Source: Mycobacterium sp. 1245805.9 (GTDB lineage Bacteria; Actinomycetota; Actinomycetes; Mycobacteriales; Mycobacteriaceae). Taken from it: DNA of 47,159 nt. Each line of letters opens with the position of its first letter. The first letter of the stretch is position 1. The stretch covers positions 1 to 47,159 of the forward strand of contig NZ_LZKR01000053.1 of the NCBI RefSeq assembly GCF_001672915.1, in the 5' to 3' direction. The notes beneath the pieces were generated by a model. The model was not told the DNA's origin. It searched no databases and was given only the letters and a program-made list of their open reading frames with translations. Positions 8,599 to 17,152 of this stretch are shown here, piece by piece. Position numbers and translations under genes: made by a program.

Positions 8599-9753
8599 AT
8601 GTCTGCTCTCCGTTCCGTCCTGCTGCTGTGCTGGCGCGACACCGGGCACCCGCAGGGCGGCGGCAGCGAAGCCTATTTGCAGCGCGTCGGCGCGCAGCTG
8701 GCCGCGTCGGGGATCGCCGTCACGCTGCGCACCGCCCGCTATCCGGGCGCGCCGCGCCGCGAAGTGGTCGACGGCGTGCGGATCGACCGGGCCGGCGGCC
8801 GGTACTCCGTCTACGTGTGGGCGTTGCTGGCGATGGCCGCGGCGCGCATCGGCCTCGGACCGCTGCGGCGCGTGCGCCCCGACGCGGTCGTCGACACCCA
8901 GAACGGCCTGCCCTTCCTCGCCCGGCTGGTGTACGGCCGGCGGGTGGTGGTGCTGGTGCACCACTGCCATCGCGAGCAGTGGCCGGTGGCCGGGCCGGTG
9001 CTCGGCCGGATCGGCTGGTTCGTCGAGTCGAGGCTGTCGCCCCGGCTGAACCGGCGCAATCAGTACGTGACGGTGTCGCTGCCGTCGGCCCGCGACCTGG
9101 TCGCGCTCGGCGTGGACAACGAGCGGATCGCCGTGGTGCGCAACGGCCTCGACGAGGCCCCGGCGCAATCGCTGTGCGGCCCGCGCTCGGCCGCGCCGAG
9201 GGTGGTGGTGCTGTCGCGGCTGGTGCCGCACAAGCGCATCGAAGACGCGCTCGAAGCCGTCGCGGCGCTGCGGCCCCGCATACCGGGGCTGCACCTGGAC
9301 ATCGTCGGCGACGGCTGGTGGCGGCGGCGGCTCGTCGACCACGTCGGCCGCCTCGGCATGTCCGGCGCGGTGACGTTCCACGGCCACGTCGACGACGTGA
9401 CCAAACACCATGTCCTGCAGAGCTCCTGGGTGCACGTGCTGCCGTCGCGCAAGGAGGGGTGGGGCCTGGCGGTCGTCGAGGCGGCGCAGCACGCGGTGCC
9501 CACCGTCGGCTACCGCTCCTCGGGTGGGCTGTCCGACTCGATCGTCGACGGGGTGACCGGGCTCCTGGTGGACAGCCACGAGGAGCTGGTGGACAGCCTC
9601 GAACGGCTGCTCTGCGACCCGGTGCTGCGCGACCAACTGGGCGCCAAGGCGCAGGCCCGCAGCGGCGAATTCTCCTGGACGCAAAGCGCCGACGCGATCG
9701 CCGTCGTGCTCCGGGCCGTCCGGGCCGGCGAGTACGTCAGCGGCGTCGTCTAA
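8599..9753 (+). CDS. GT4-family glycosyltransferase
   Basis: A 384-residue GT-B glycosyltransferase, positional match to Rv0225. The N-terminal acceptor-side glycine loop is GGGSEAYLQRVGAQLAASG (about residues 16-34). The donor domain begins at VVVLSRLVPHKRIEDAL and contains the EX7E-type segment KEGWGLAVVEAAQHAVPTVGY. It should transfer a sugar from a nucleotide donor to an envelope acceptor; donor and acceptor are unknown. Its 3' end overlaps the convergent membrane-protein gene by 17 nt (9737-9753). Confidence 0.92.
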   Translation: MSALRSVLLLCWRDTGHPQGGGSEAYLQRVGAQLAASGIAVTLRTARYPGAPRREVVDGVRIDRAGGRYSVYVWALLAMAAARIGLGPLRRVRPDAVVDTQNGLPFLARLVYGRRVVVLVHHCHREQWPVAGPVLGRIGWFVESRLSPRLNRRNQYVTVSLPSARDLVALGVDNERIAVVRNGLDEAPAQSLCGPRSAAPRVVVLSRLVPHKRIEDALEAVAALRPRIPGLHLDIVGDGWWRRRLVDHVGRLGMSGAVTFHGHVDDVTKHHVLQSSWVHVLPSRKEGWGLAVVEAAQHAVPTVGYRSSGGLSDSIVDGVTGLLVDSHEELVDSLERLLCDPVLRDQLGAKAQARSGEFSWTQSADAIAVVLRAVRAGEYVSGVV

Positions 9754-11422
9754 GCGCGCCCAGCGCCGCGCCCACCGCGCCCCCGGCCAGCATCGCCAGC
9801 CACGCCAGGTGTGCCACCAGCGTCGCGGTGCGCCGGCCGGGGGAGACCCGGGCGGTGTCGCCGCCGATCCGGTACAGGGCGAACTCGTCGTCGCGGTAGA
9901 CCGGCGTCAGCGCGTCCAGGGTGCGCGACGCGGCGCCCATGTCGCCGGCGCTGTCCGATTCGACGACCAGCCAGCCGACGCCGGCCGTCGCCAACGCGGC
10001 CGGGTCGGGCCCCGAGAGCAGCAGGTCCTGCACGGCGCGGGCGTGGTCGCCCTCCCCGGGGATGACGACGCCCGAGATGGCCAGGTCGCCGGTGCTCAAC
10101 ACGTCGGCGCGCAGCCAGCGGGGCAGCGGGTCGAGCACCGGCGCCGGCCCGGACCACGAGAAGCGCCGCATGGTGCCCGCGGGCAGCACCGCCACCGTCC
10201 GGGGATCGGCGTTGATCGCCGTCGCCACCGCGGCCCACCCCCGCGGGTAGCGCACCGGCGCGACCGCGCCCCACACGCCCCACGCCAGGTCCGGCAGCAC
10301 CAGGATCAGCGCGAGGCAACACATCAACGCCGTCACCGACGGCCGCAACCACCGCCGCAGCGTCACCACGGCGCCCGCGCCCGCCAGCGCGTAGCCCGGC
10401 ACCGCCAGCGCCACCCACTTCTGCCCGTCGCGCAGCACCCCGAACGCGGGCGCGGCGTCCACCAGCGCCCGCAACGCGTGCAGACCCGGGCCCGTCGCCA
10501 ACACGGCCGGCGCCAGCACGGACAGCGCCGCCAGCGCCAGCACCGGCACCGCCGCGCGCCGTCGCGCCACCACCGGCAACCCGGCCGCCACCACCGCCAG
10601 CAGCACCACGGCGGACGAAAGCGCGAAAAGCGTTGTCCGCGAGGCCGGTACGGCCTCGCCGTTCCAGATCCCGCCGAGGCTGGCCAGGCTGGCCAGCGTG
10701 CCCAGGCCGGGCTCGGCCCGCGGCGCGAACGCGTTCACCCCGAGCGCGTTCGCCGCGGAGTGCGCCTTCAGCGACGAGCCGAGCGCGGCCGCCGTCAGCC
10801 AGGGCGCCGCCGCCACCAGCGCGGCACCCGAGGCCGCCGCGCAGCACAGCCAGCGCGGCCGGCCCGCGCCAGGGCACGCGACGCAGACCAGCGCCACCGC
10901 CGCGGCCAGCAACAGGCCCGTCGGGGTCAGCCCGGCCAGCGCCATCCAGAACGCCAGGCCGAACCAGGCAGACCAGCCGCCAGCCGCCCGCAGCCGCAGC
11001 ATCGCCGTCGCCACCCACGGCAGGCAGCCGTACGCGACCAGCAGGCTCCAGTGGCCCTGCAGAAGCCGTTCGGCGACATAGGGATTCCAGATCGCCAGCG
11101 TGGCGGCGACGAACTCGCCCGGCGCCCCCGCGTCGGGCAGCACGGTCGCGGCCAGCCGCGCCGCGCCCCACCCGGCTAGCCACAGGCCCGCCACCAGCAG
11201 CGCCTTGACCACGACGCCGCCGTCGACCAGATGCGAGGCCAGCGCCACCGCGAAATCCTGTGGCGTCGCCCGCGGCGCCGCCGTCAACCCCAGGGCGGTG
11301 TCGGACACATACGACCAGGGCGTCGACACCGCGTCGCGCAACAGCAGGTACCCGGGCGCCAGCAGCGGCGCGGCCACCAGGAGCGCCAGCAACAGCGCGT
11401 ACCCCGGCCGGGTCCAGCGCAC
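9737..11422 (-). CDS. Polytopic membrane protein, GT-C-like
   Basis: A 561-residue protein with many Leu/Ala-rich transmembrane segments, beginning with a signal-anchor (ALLLALLVAAPLLAPGYLLL). The order is that of Rv0226c. The membrane core occupies about the first 400 residues. A soluble domain follows (starting around AVLPAGTMRRFSWSGPAPV), then a final membrane helix near the C-terminus (LAMLAGGAVGAALGAL). The layout resembles actinobacterial GT-C glycosyltransferases that use polyprenyl-phosphate sugars, but I see no definitive catalytic motif. It is transcribed with the upstream DUF3068 gene across a 9-nt gap. Confidence 0.88.
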   Translation of the reverse strand: MRWTRPGYALLLALLVAAPLLAPGYLLLRDAVSTPWSYVSDTALGLTAAPRATPQDFAVALASHLVDGGVVVKALLVAGLWLAGWGAARLAATVLPDAGAPGEFVAATLAIWNPYVAERLLQGHWSLLVAYGCLPWVATAMLRLRAAGGWSAWFGLAFWMALAGLTPTGLLLAAAVALVCVACPGAGRPRWLCCAAASGAALVAAAPWLTAAALGSSLKAHSAANALGVNAFAPRAEPGLGTLASLASLGGIWNGEAVPASRTTLFALSSAVVLLAVVAAGLPVVARRRAAVPVLALAALSVLAPAVLATGPGLHALRALVDAAPAFGVLRDGQKWVALAVPGYALAGAGAVVTLRRWLRPSVTALMCCLALILVLPDLAWGVWGAVAPVRYPRGWAAVATAINADPRTVAVLPAGTMRRFSWSGPAPVLDPLPRWLRADVLSTGDLAISGVVIPGEGDHARAVQDLLLSGPDPAALATAGVGWLVVESDSAGDMGAASRTLDALTPVYRDDEFALYRIGGDTARVSPGRRTATLVAHLAWLAMLAGGAVGAALGALRRRR

Positions 11423-11431
11423 GTCGGGGAA

Positions 11432-12730
11432 CTAGGCCCGTTCGGGGGGACCCGGCGACTCCGGCGGTCCCGCGTCGGGTGGCCCCGGCTCGGGCGGCTC
11501 GTCCGAGCCCGGCGTCGGTGCGTCCGCGGCGGGGCCCGGATTCTCGCCCCCGGCGGGGCGCTGGGTGGGCAGCTTCTCGGTCTCGGCCTCGGCGCCGGGC
11601 ACGGGTTCTTCCGGGCCGCGGCCGAAGAGTTCCTCGTCGGACCGGTCAAGGCCCGGGTCGGTCAGCGCGCTCTCGGTCCGCAGGCTGAAGGAGGCCAGAA
11701 CGCCGCCGCCGATCAGCGCGATCAGCCCCACCGCGGTGAACGTGATGGGCAGCACCCGCGACCACAGCGCCAGCCGGTCCCGCTCGTCGCGGGCCGTGTT
11801 GACCTGGGCTTCGATGGTGTCCTCGTTCGAGGTGACCTTGTAATCGGCCAGCGTCAGCTCCGGCTTGAGCGGGTCACGGGCGAAGTAGTGGTTGGCGTGC
11901 TCGGTCTGCTTGACGATGGTCCCCGACACCGGGTCCACCCAGAAGGTCCGCTGCGCCGCGTAGAAGCGGGTCATGGTGATCTGCTCGGCGGGATCGCCGC
12001 CCTGGACGCCCCACATCGACGCCGGGGCGGTGAACTTGGAGTCCGTCGTCTGGTCGGCGTAGAGCGTCGGGTAGGCCACCGGGGCCACCAGCTTGCCCTC
12101 GGCGTTGTAGCCGACGTTCTGGGTGAACTTGTAGGTGGTCAGCCCGTTGACGTCTTCCTGGCTGTCGTAGTTGACGTCGAACGGCTTCTGCGCGATCGGA
12201 TCGAAATAGGGATACGTCTTCTTCTCGGTGTGGAACGGGAACCGGTAGGACAGCCCCTCGTGGCGGAGCGGCATCGCGGTGGGCGGGCTCTCGTCGTTGA
12301 CGGTGCGCGGCTTTTGCACGGAGCCGCCGGGGTGGGTGTCGTCGGAGACGGCCATCGCGGTCTTGCGGTTGAGGGTGACCGTGTCGACGATGGCCAGCAG
12401 CAGGCCGCTGTCCTTTTGCTTGTCGGTGCGCCGGACCGAGGTGCCGACCTGCAGGGTGACGACGTCGGCGTTGGCGGGGGATTCGACGCTGACCTGCTGC
12501 TGGGATGCCAGCGGCACGTTCTGGTTGACCACGAGGTGGTCGGTGGACAGCGACGCGGCGTCGAGCGCGGTCCCGTTGCCGTCGCTGATCAACGTGGCGT
12601 CGATGTTCAGCGGGATCTTGGCGATCCTGCTGCTGGTGTACGTCGAGAGCAGCAGCGCCGCGATCAGCAGCGCAGCCCCGAGTCCGATGATCGCGCATGC
12701 GGCAAAACGCAACATGACTGCGCGGTTCAT
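11432..12730 (-). CDS. DUF3068 (PorA-like) membrane protein
   Basis: A 432-residue protein, counterpart of Rv0227c. It has one N-terminal transmembrane helix (about residues 7-30, ACAIIGLGAALLIAALLL) and a large extracytoplasmic domain of about 300 residues with a TYKFTQNVGYNAEG stretch. A second helix (VLPITFTAVGLIALIGGGVL, about residues 330-350) and a Pro/Gly/Glu-rich cytoplasmic tail complete it. This is the DUF3068 architecture, widespread in Corynebacteriales; its molecular function is not established. It is the first gene of a two-gene unit with the GT-C-like protein, which suggests a joint envelope role. Confidence 0.9.
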   Translation of the reverse strand: MNRAVMLRFAACAIIGLGAALLIAALLLSTYTSSRIAKIPLNIDATLISDGNGTALDAASLSTDHLVVNQNVPLASQQQVSVESPANADVVTLQVGTSVRRTDKQKDSGLLLAIVDTVTLNRKTAMAVSDDTHPGGSVQKPRTVNDESPPTAMPLRHEGLSYRFPFHTEKKTYPYFDPIAQKPFDVNYDSQEDVNGLTTYKFTQNVGYNAEGKLVAPVAYPTLYADQTTDSKFTAPASMWGVQGGDPAEQITMTRFYAAQRTFWVDPVSGTIVKQTEHANHYFARDPLKPELTLADYKVTSNEDTIEAQVNTARDERDRLALWSRVLPITFTAVGLIALIGGGVLASFSLRTESALTDPGLDRSDEELFGRGPEEPVPGAEAETEKLPTQRPAGGENPGPAADAPTPGSDEPPEPGPPDAGPPESPGPPERA

Positions 12731-12869
12731 GCGCGCTGCTCCTCCTAGTGGATCCTCGTGGTCCGTGCTGGCCCCAGTCAGCGTGGCAAACCCGTTCGAC
12801 CCTAACAGCAGAATTTAAGGCCCCGGCTTACGTACCCGATTCGTCGGACGACAACCGACGGGCACACTT

Positions 12870-14033
12870 GTGGGCGTGACGGACGGCCAACAGGTGGGCG
12901 GAGTCCGCAGCTTCCTGCCCGCCGTGGAGGGGATGCGCGCCTGCGCGGCCATGGGCGTCGTCGTCACGCACGTCGCGTTCCAGACGGGGCACTCCAGCGG
13001 CGCCGCCGGCCGGCTGTTCGGCCGCTTCGACCTCGCCGTCGCGGTGTTCTTCGCGTTGTCCGGGTTCCTGTTGTGGCGCGGGCACGCGGCGGCGGCGCGG
13101 GGATTGGCGCCGCCACGCACCGGCCACTACTTGCGCTCGCGGGCCGTCCGCATCATGCCGGCGTATCTCGTGGCGGTCGTGGTGATCCTGACCCTGCTGC
13201 CCGACGCGGATCACGCCAGCCCGACGGTGTGGCTGGCCAACCTGACGCTCACCCAGATCTACGTGCCGCTCACGCTGACCGGTGGCCTGACGCAGATGTG
13301 GAGCCTTTCCGTCGAGGTCAGCTTCTATCTGGCGCTGCCCGTCCTGGCGTTGCTGGCCCGCCGCCTCCCGGTCGGCGCGCGGGTGCCCGCGATCGCCGCG
13401 CTGGCGGCCCTCAGCTGGGCGTGGGGCTGGGTGCCCATCCAGCCCGGCGCCGGCACCAATCCGCTGAACTGGCCGCCGGCCTTCTTCTCCTGGTTCGCCG
13501 CGGGCATGCTGCTGGCGGAATGGGTGCACAGCGGAATCGGTGTGCCGCACCGGTTTGCGCGGCACCGGATCGTGATGGCCGTCGTCGCGCTGCTGGCCTA
13601 CCTGCTGGCGGCCTCGCCGCTGGCCGGCCCCGAGGGCCTGGTGCCCGGAACCGCCGCGCAGTTCGCGGTGAAGACGGCGGCGGGCTCCGTGGTGGCGTTC
13701 GCGTTGGTCGCGCCGTTGGTGCTGGACCGGGTCGACACGCCGCACCGGGTGCTGGGCAGCACGGCCATGGTGACGTTGGGCCGCTGGTCCTACGGCCTGT
13801 TCATCTGGCACCTGGCCGCGCTGGCGATGGTGTTCCCGGTGCTCGGGACGTTCCCGTTCACCGGCCGGATGCCCTCGGTGCTGGCGTTGACCCTGATCTT
13901 CGGTTGGGCGATCGCCGCCGTCAGCTACGCGCTGGTCGAATCCCCGTGCCGGGAAGCCTTGCGCCGCTGGGAGAAACGCCACGAGCCGGCGCCTCAGGTC
14001 ACCGACGCCGAGGCCGACGCGATCGCCCCCTGA
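12870..14033 (+). CDS. Acyltransferase-3 family membrane protein
   Basis: A 387-residue integral membrane O-acyltransferase, counterpart of Rv0228. The family hallmarks are visible at the N-terminus: RSFLPAVEGMRACAAMGVVV, then FDLAVAVFFALSGFLLWR. About ten hydrophobic helices follow, with the conserved SLSVEVSFYL motif. Such enzymes move acyl groups onto sugars or lipids of the envelope. The acceptor is unknown, although the linked glycosyltransferase and methyltransferase suggest a glycolipid or polysaccharide. The start is a GTG at 12870 (another GTG at 12876). The gene ends 1 nt before the convergent YbjN-type gene. Confidence 0.92.
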   Translation: MGVTDGQQVGGVRSFLPAVEGMRACAAMGVVVTHVAFQTGHSSGAAGRLFGRFDLAVAVFFALSGFLLWRGHAAAARGLAPPRTGHYLRSRAVRIMPAYLVAVVVILTLLPDADHASPTVWLANLTLTQIYVPLTLTGGLTQMWSLSVEVSFYLALPVLALLARRLPVGARVPAIAALAALSWAWGWVPIQPGAGTNPLNWPPAFFSWFAAGMLLAEWVHSGIGVPHRFARHRIVMAVVALLAYLLAASPLAGPEGLVPGTAAQFAVKTAAGSVVAFALVAPLVLDRVDTPHRVLGSTAMVTLGRWSYGLFIWHLAALAMVFPVLGTFPFTGRMPSVLALTLIFGWAIAAVSYALVESPCREALRRWEKRHEPAPQVTDAEADAIAP

Positions 14034-14034
14034 C

Positions 14035-14508
14035 TCAGCGATCCATCCACTGTTCCAGCGCATCGGCGGACGGCAGGCAGAGGGCCCGCTCGATCTTGTC
14101 GAACAGGTCGGTCCCGTAGTCGACGGTGGATCGGACGAAGTTGCCCAGCGCCTCGAGGTGGATGCCGTCGGTCAGCAGGTAAGCGTTCTCGGCGACGATG
14201 GCCAGCCGGGTCGGCTGGGCGGTCTCGCGCACAAACGCCTTGGGCCAGTGGGTGTCGCGATTCCAGTCGTTGACCAGTTCCATCAGGCGCGGGCGTTCGG
14301 TCGCAAGGTAATACACGGCCGGGCTGATCGAGATCTCCAAAACGTCGCGCCGCAGTCCGTTGATCCGCAGGTTCACGTGCAGCTTGCCGCGCTCGTGGCT
14401 CGACAACAGCATCATGAATTCCTCGCCGTCACTGCTGCGGAAAAACCGCAGCTGACGCGATCGCAGATAACGTTCGATCAGCTCCGTGCTCAACGGCTCG
14501 ATCTGCAT
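14035..14508 (-). CDS. YbjN domain-containing protein
   Basis: About 157 residues from the ATG at 14508 (MQIEPLSTELIERYLRS); a longer form from 14526 adds six residues. The fold is recognised from the pattern of an N-terminal helix, the FRSSDGEEFMML strand pair and the central NDWNRDTHWPKAFV motif characteristic of YbjN-type proteins, which resemble type III secretion chaperones structurally. No enzymatic residues are expected. The role in mycobacteria is unknown. It converges on the acyltransferase gene with a 1-nt gap. Confidence 0.8.
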   Translation of the reverse strand: MQIEPLSTELIERYLRSRQLRFFRSSDGEEFMMLLSSHERGKLHVNLRINGLRRDVLEISISPAVYYLATERPRLMELVNDWNRDTHWPKAFVRETAQPTRLAIVAENAYLLTDGIHLEALGNFVRSTVDYGTDLFDKIERALCLPSADALEQWMDR

Positions 14509-14580
14509 GGCCCCTCTCCCGGACAACGGTCATCGACGCACCCATGGTGGGGCGCAGCGCTTGGAAGATTCTTGGAGCCG

Positions 14581-16053
14581 TCAGGCGGGCTCGGCGGCCT
14601 GCAGGCGCGCGATGACCTCGGCGCGCACCGCCGACCGGCGCGCCTTGCCGGCGTCGTCGCGCAGGGGAGCGCCGACGAACTCGACCGTATAAGGCACCTT
14701 GTACGACGAGATGCGTTCGCGCAGAAAATCTTTCACGCCGTCGGCGTCCAGCGCGGACCCGTCGGCCGCGTGCACCAGGGCGTACGGCACCTGGCCCAAG
14801 TCGTCGTGCGGCACGCCGACGACGAGGCAGGACAGCACCTCGGGGTGGGCCGACAGCGCGTTCTCGATCTCGGCGGGGTAGACGTTGCGGCCCCCGACGG
14901 TGAACATGTCGACCCGGCGATCCGACAGGTACAGGAACCCGTCGTCGTCGAAGTAGCCCAGATCGCCCAGCGAGTCCCAGCCGTCCTGGGACTTCGGCGT
15001 GACGCCGACGTAGCGGTAGGTCGGCGCGCTGCCGGGCGCGGGGCGCATGTAGATCTCGCCCACCACGCCGGGCGGGCACGGGTTGCCGTCGTCGTCGAGC
15101 ACCTTCATCTCGCCGGCCACCACGACGCCGACCGAGCCGCGATGGGTCAGCCACTGGCCGCCGCTGATGAACGTGAGCGCCTGTAATTCGGTGCCGCCGT
15201 ACAGTTCCCAGACGACTTCCGGGCCCAGCAGGTCGATCCAGGCCTGCTTGATGGCCGGCGGGCAGGGCGCCCCCATGTGCCAGAACCGCCGCAGCGACGA
15301 CAGGTCGTAAGCGCCCGGGTCGGCGAGGTAGACCGGCAGCGCCCGCTGCATGATCGTCGGCACCGTGGTCAAAAAGGTGACCCGATGGTCGGTGATCAGC
15401 CGCAGGAATCCCTGCGGTTCGAACCGGCTCATCAGCACCAGGTGGTGGCGCATCAGCAAGGCGATCGTGGCGGTGGTGAAGCCGGTGTTGTGGGACAACG
15501 GGATCGGCACCAGGGTGGTGTCGCCCTCCTGCGCGCCGAGCGGGTAGCCGACGGCGGCCGGGATCCGGCTGTCGCCGCCGGACTCGATGAGCTTGGGCCG
15601 CCCGGTGCTGCCGCCGGAGCCCATCGCCTTCCACACCGGCGAAACGGCCTCCGGCAGCGCGGCGTCGGCCAGCGCCGCGTCGGGGACGAAACCGGCTGGC
15701 ACGCTTGGTATTTCGGTGCTGTCGCGGCCCACCAGCAGCGCGGGCGGCCGCAGCTCGAGCAGGCCCTGCAGCTCGGCGTCCGGCAGCCGCGCCGAGAGCG
15801 GTTGCGGCACCGCGCCCAGCTTCCAGCAGGCCACCGCGGCCTGGATCCACTCGATCGAGTTGGGCAGCACGATCGTCACGTAGTCGCCGACGCCGACGCC
15901 GCGCTCGGCGTACGCGCGGGCCAACCGGTTCGTCGAGGCGTCGAGCTCGCCGCGGGTGATGGTCCGCCCGTCACACGTGACGGCGGGCTCGTCGGGAGCC
16001 AGCCGGGCGGCCTGCGAAATCTGGGTGCCGATCGGGGGAACCGGCTGGGTCAC
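14581..16053 (-). CDS. Acyl-CoA synthetase (AMP-forming, ANL superfamily)
   Basis: A 490-residue ligase. The P-loop-like AMP motif is GSGGSTGRPKLIESGG; the A5 region is YGGTELQALTF; the A7-A8 hinge contains GDLGYFDDDGFLYLSDRRVD. A C-terminal Lys in the GKARR segment (A10) is the likely adenylation lysine. It should activate a carboxylic acid to its CoA ester through an acyl-AMP. The GTG start at 16053 overlaps the php stop by 4 nt (GTGA), so the two are translationally coupled and the longer frame to 16914 is read-through of php in another frame. Pairing with a lactonase suggests the substrate is a hydroxy acid released by Php (inference). Confidence 0.9.
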   Translation of the reverse strand: MTQPVPPIGTQISQAARLAPDEPAVTCDGRTITRGELDASTNRLARAYAERGVGVGDYVTIVLPNSIEWIQAAVACWKLGAVPQPLSARLPDAELQGLLELRPPALLVGRDSTEIPSVPAGFVPDAALADAALPEAVSPVWKAMGSGGSTGRPKLIESGGDSRIPAAVGYPLGAQEGDTTLVPIPLSHNTGFTTATIALLMRHHLVLMSRFEPQGFLRLITDHRVTFLTTVPTIMQRALPVYLADPGAYDLSSLRRFWHMGAPCPPAIKQAWIDLLGPEVVWELYGGTELQALTFISGGQWLTHRGSVGVVVAGEMKVLDDDGNPCPPGVVGEIYMRPAPGSAPTYRYVGVTPKSQDGWDSLGDLGYFDDDGFLYLSDRRVDMFTVGGRNVYPAEIENALSAHPEVLSCLVVGVPHDDLGQVPYALVHAADGSALDADGVKDFLRERISSYKVPYTVEFVGAPLRDDAGKARRSAVRAEVIARLQAAEPA

Positions 16054-17030
16054 GAGTAGGCGCCCTGCCTCTCGAAGATGCGGCGCGGGTTGTCCACCAG
16101 CATGGTGTGCAGCTGCTCGTCGGTGACGCCGCGCTCCTTGAGGGCGGGGATGACGTCGTTGTGGATGTGCAGGTAGTGCCAATTGGGCGCGGCCACCGGC
16201 AGCAGCTCCTCGGGCAGCGCGTCGAAGTAGCAGTTGGCGTCGTGCGACAGCACCATCTTGTCGGCGTGGCCGCGCTCGCACATCCGCGCCACCGTGTTCA
16301 CCCGGTCCTCGAACGGCAGGTACACGTCGATGCCGAACCGGTCCATCCCGATATAGGAGCCGTTGCCGATCAGTTCCTCGAGGTAGTCGAGGTCGGTGCT
16401 GTCGCCGGAATGCCCGATCACCACCCGGCTCAGGTCCACACCCTCCTCTTCGAAGATGCGCTGCTGCTCCAGCCCGCGCTTCGTCCCCGCGTGCGTGTGG
16501 GTGGAGATCGGCACCCCCGTGCGCTTGTGGGCCTGGGCGACCGCGCGCAGTACCCGGTCGACGCCGGGGGTCACGCCGGGCTCGTCGGTGGCGCATTTGA
16601 GGATGCCGGCCTTGATGCCGGTGTCGGCGATGCCCTCCTCGATGTCGCGGACGAACATGTCGGTCATGATCTCCGGACCGTCCATCGCGGTGCCCGGACC
16701 CAGGTAGTGGAACCGGAACGGCACGTCGTTGTAGGTGTAAAGGCCGGTCGCCACAACGATATTCAGCTCGGTGGCCGCGGCGACGCGCGCGATGCGCGGG
16801 ATGTAGCGGCCCAGCCCGATCACTGTGAGGTCGACGATGGTGTCCACCCCGCGCGACTTCAGCTCGTTGAGCCGGTTGACCGCATCGGCCACCCGCTGGT
16901 CCTCGTCGCCCCACGCTTCGGGGTAGTTCAGGGCGATCTCGGTGGTCATGATGAACACGTGCTCGTGCATGAGCGTCACGCCGAGGTCGGCGGTATCGAT
17001 GGCGCCGCGCGCGGTATTGAGTTCTGGCAC
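16050..17030 (-). CDS. php: Phosphotriesterase-like lactonase Php
   Basis: A 326-residue amidohydrolase-superfamily enzyme, counterpart of Rv0230c. The binuclear metal site is complete: His22 and His24 (MHEHVF), bridging Lys145 (GILKCATDE, expected to be carboxylated), His178 (STHTHAG), His207 (IGHSGD) and Asp264 (LSHDANC). Proteins of this group are mainly lactonases with promiscuous phosphotriesterase activity. It is the first gene of a coupled pair with an acyl-CoA ligase and divergent from fadE4. An inverted repeat lies 29-46 nt upstream of its ATG. Confidence 0.94.
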   Translation of the reverse strand: MPELNTARGAIDTADLGVTLMHEHVFIMTTEIALNYPEAWGDEDQRVADAVNRLNELKSRGVDTIVDLTVIGLGRYIPRIARVAAATELNIVVATGLYTYNDVPFRFHYLGPGTAMDGPEIMTDMFVRDIEEGIADTGIKAGILKCATDEPGVTPGVDRVLRAVAQAHKRTGVPISTHTHAGTKRGLEQQRIFEEEGVDLSRVVIGHSGDSTDLDYLEELIGNGSYIGMDRFGIDVYLPFEDRVNTVARMCERGHADKMVLSHDANCYFDALPEELLPVAAPNWHYLHIHNDVIPALKERGVTDEQLHTMLVDNPRRIFERQGAYS

Positions 17031-17058
17031 GCGTCTGACTCTAGGTCGACTCGGCGGT

Positions 17059-17076
17059 AAAACGACAGGCCGTTTT
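17059..17076. promoter_or_regulatory. Inverted repeat between php and fadE4, candidate operator
   Basis: AAAACG-ACAGGC-CGTTTT is a perfect 6-6-6 inverted repeat, overlapped by a second arm pair (CGACA...TGTCG). It lies in the 122-bp divergent gap, 29 nt from the php start and 77 nt from the fadE4 start. The position fits a site controlling both directions; the regulator is unknown. Confidence 0.5.
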
Positions 17077-17152
17077 GTCGGGTGCGTTCCCGCACCGGCG
17101 CCATTGCAGTACCGTCACCCTCGTCTTGATCGCGACCCGCGGGAGTAATGCC

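Noticed and set aside
14581..16914. A 777-codon frame that would fuse php-region sequence to the acyl-CoA ligase
   Set aside because: The part upstream of 16053 is out-of-frame php, rich in Arg/Ala. The ligase signature begins at the GTG that overlaps the php stop.
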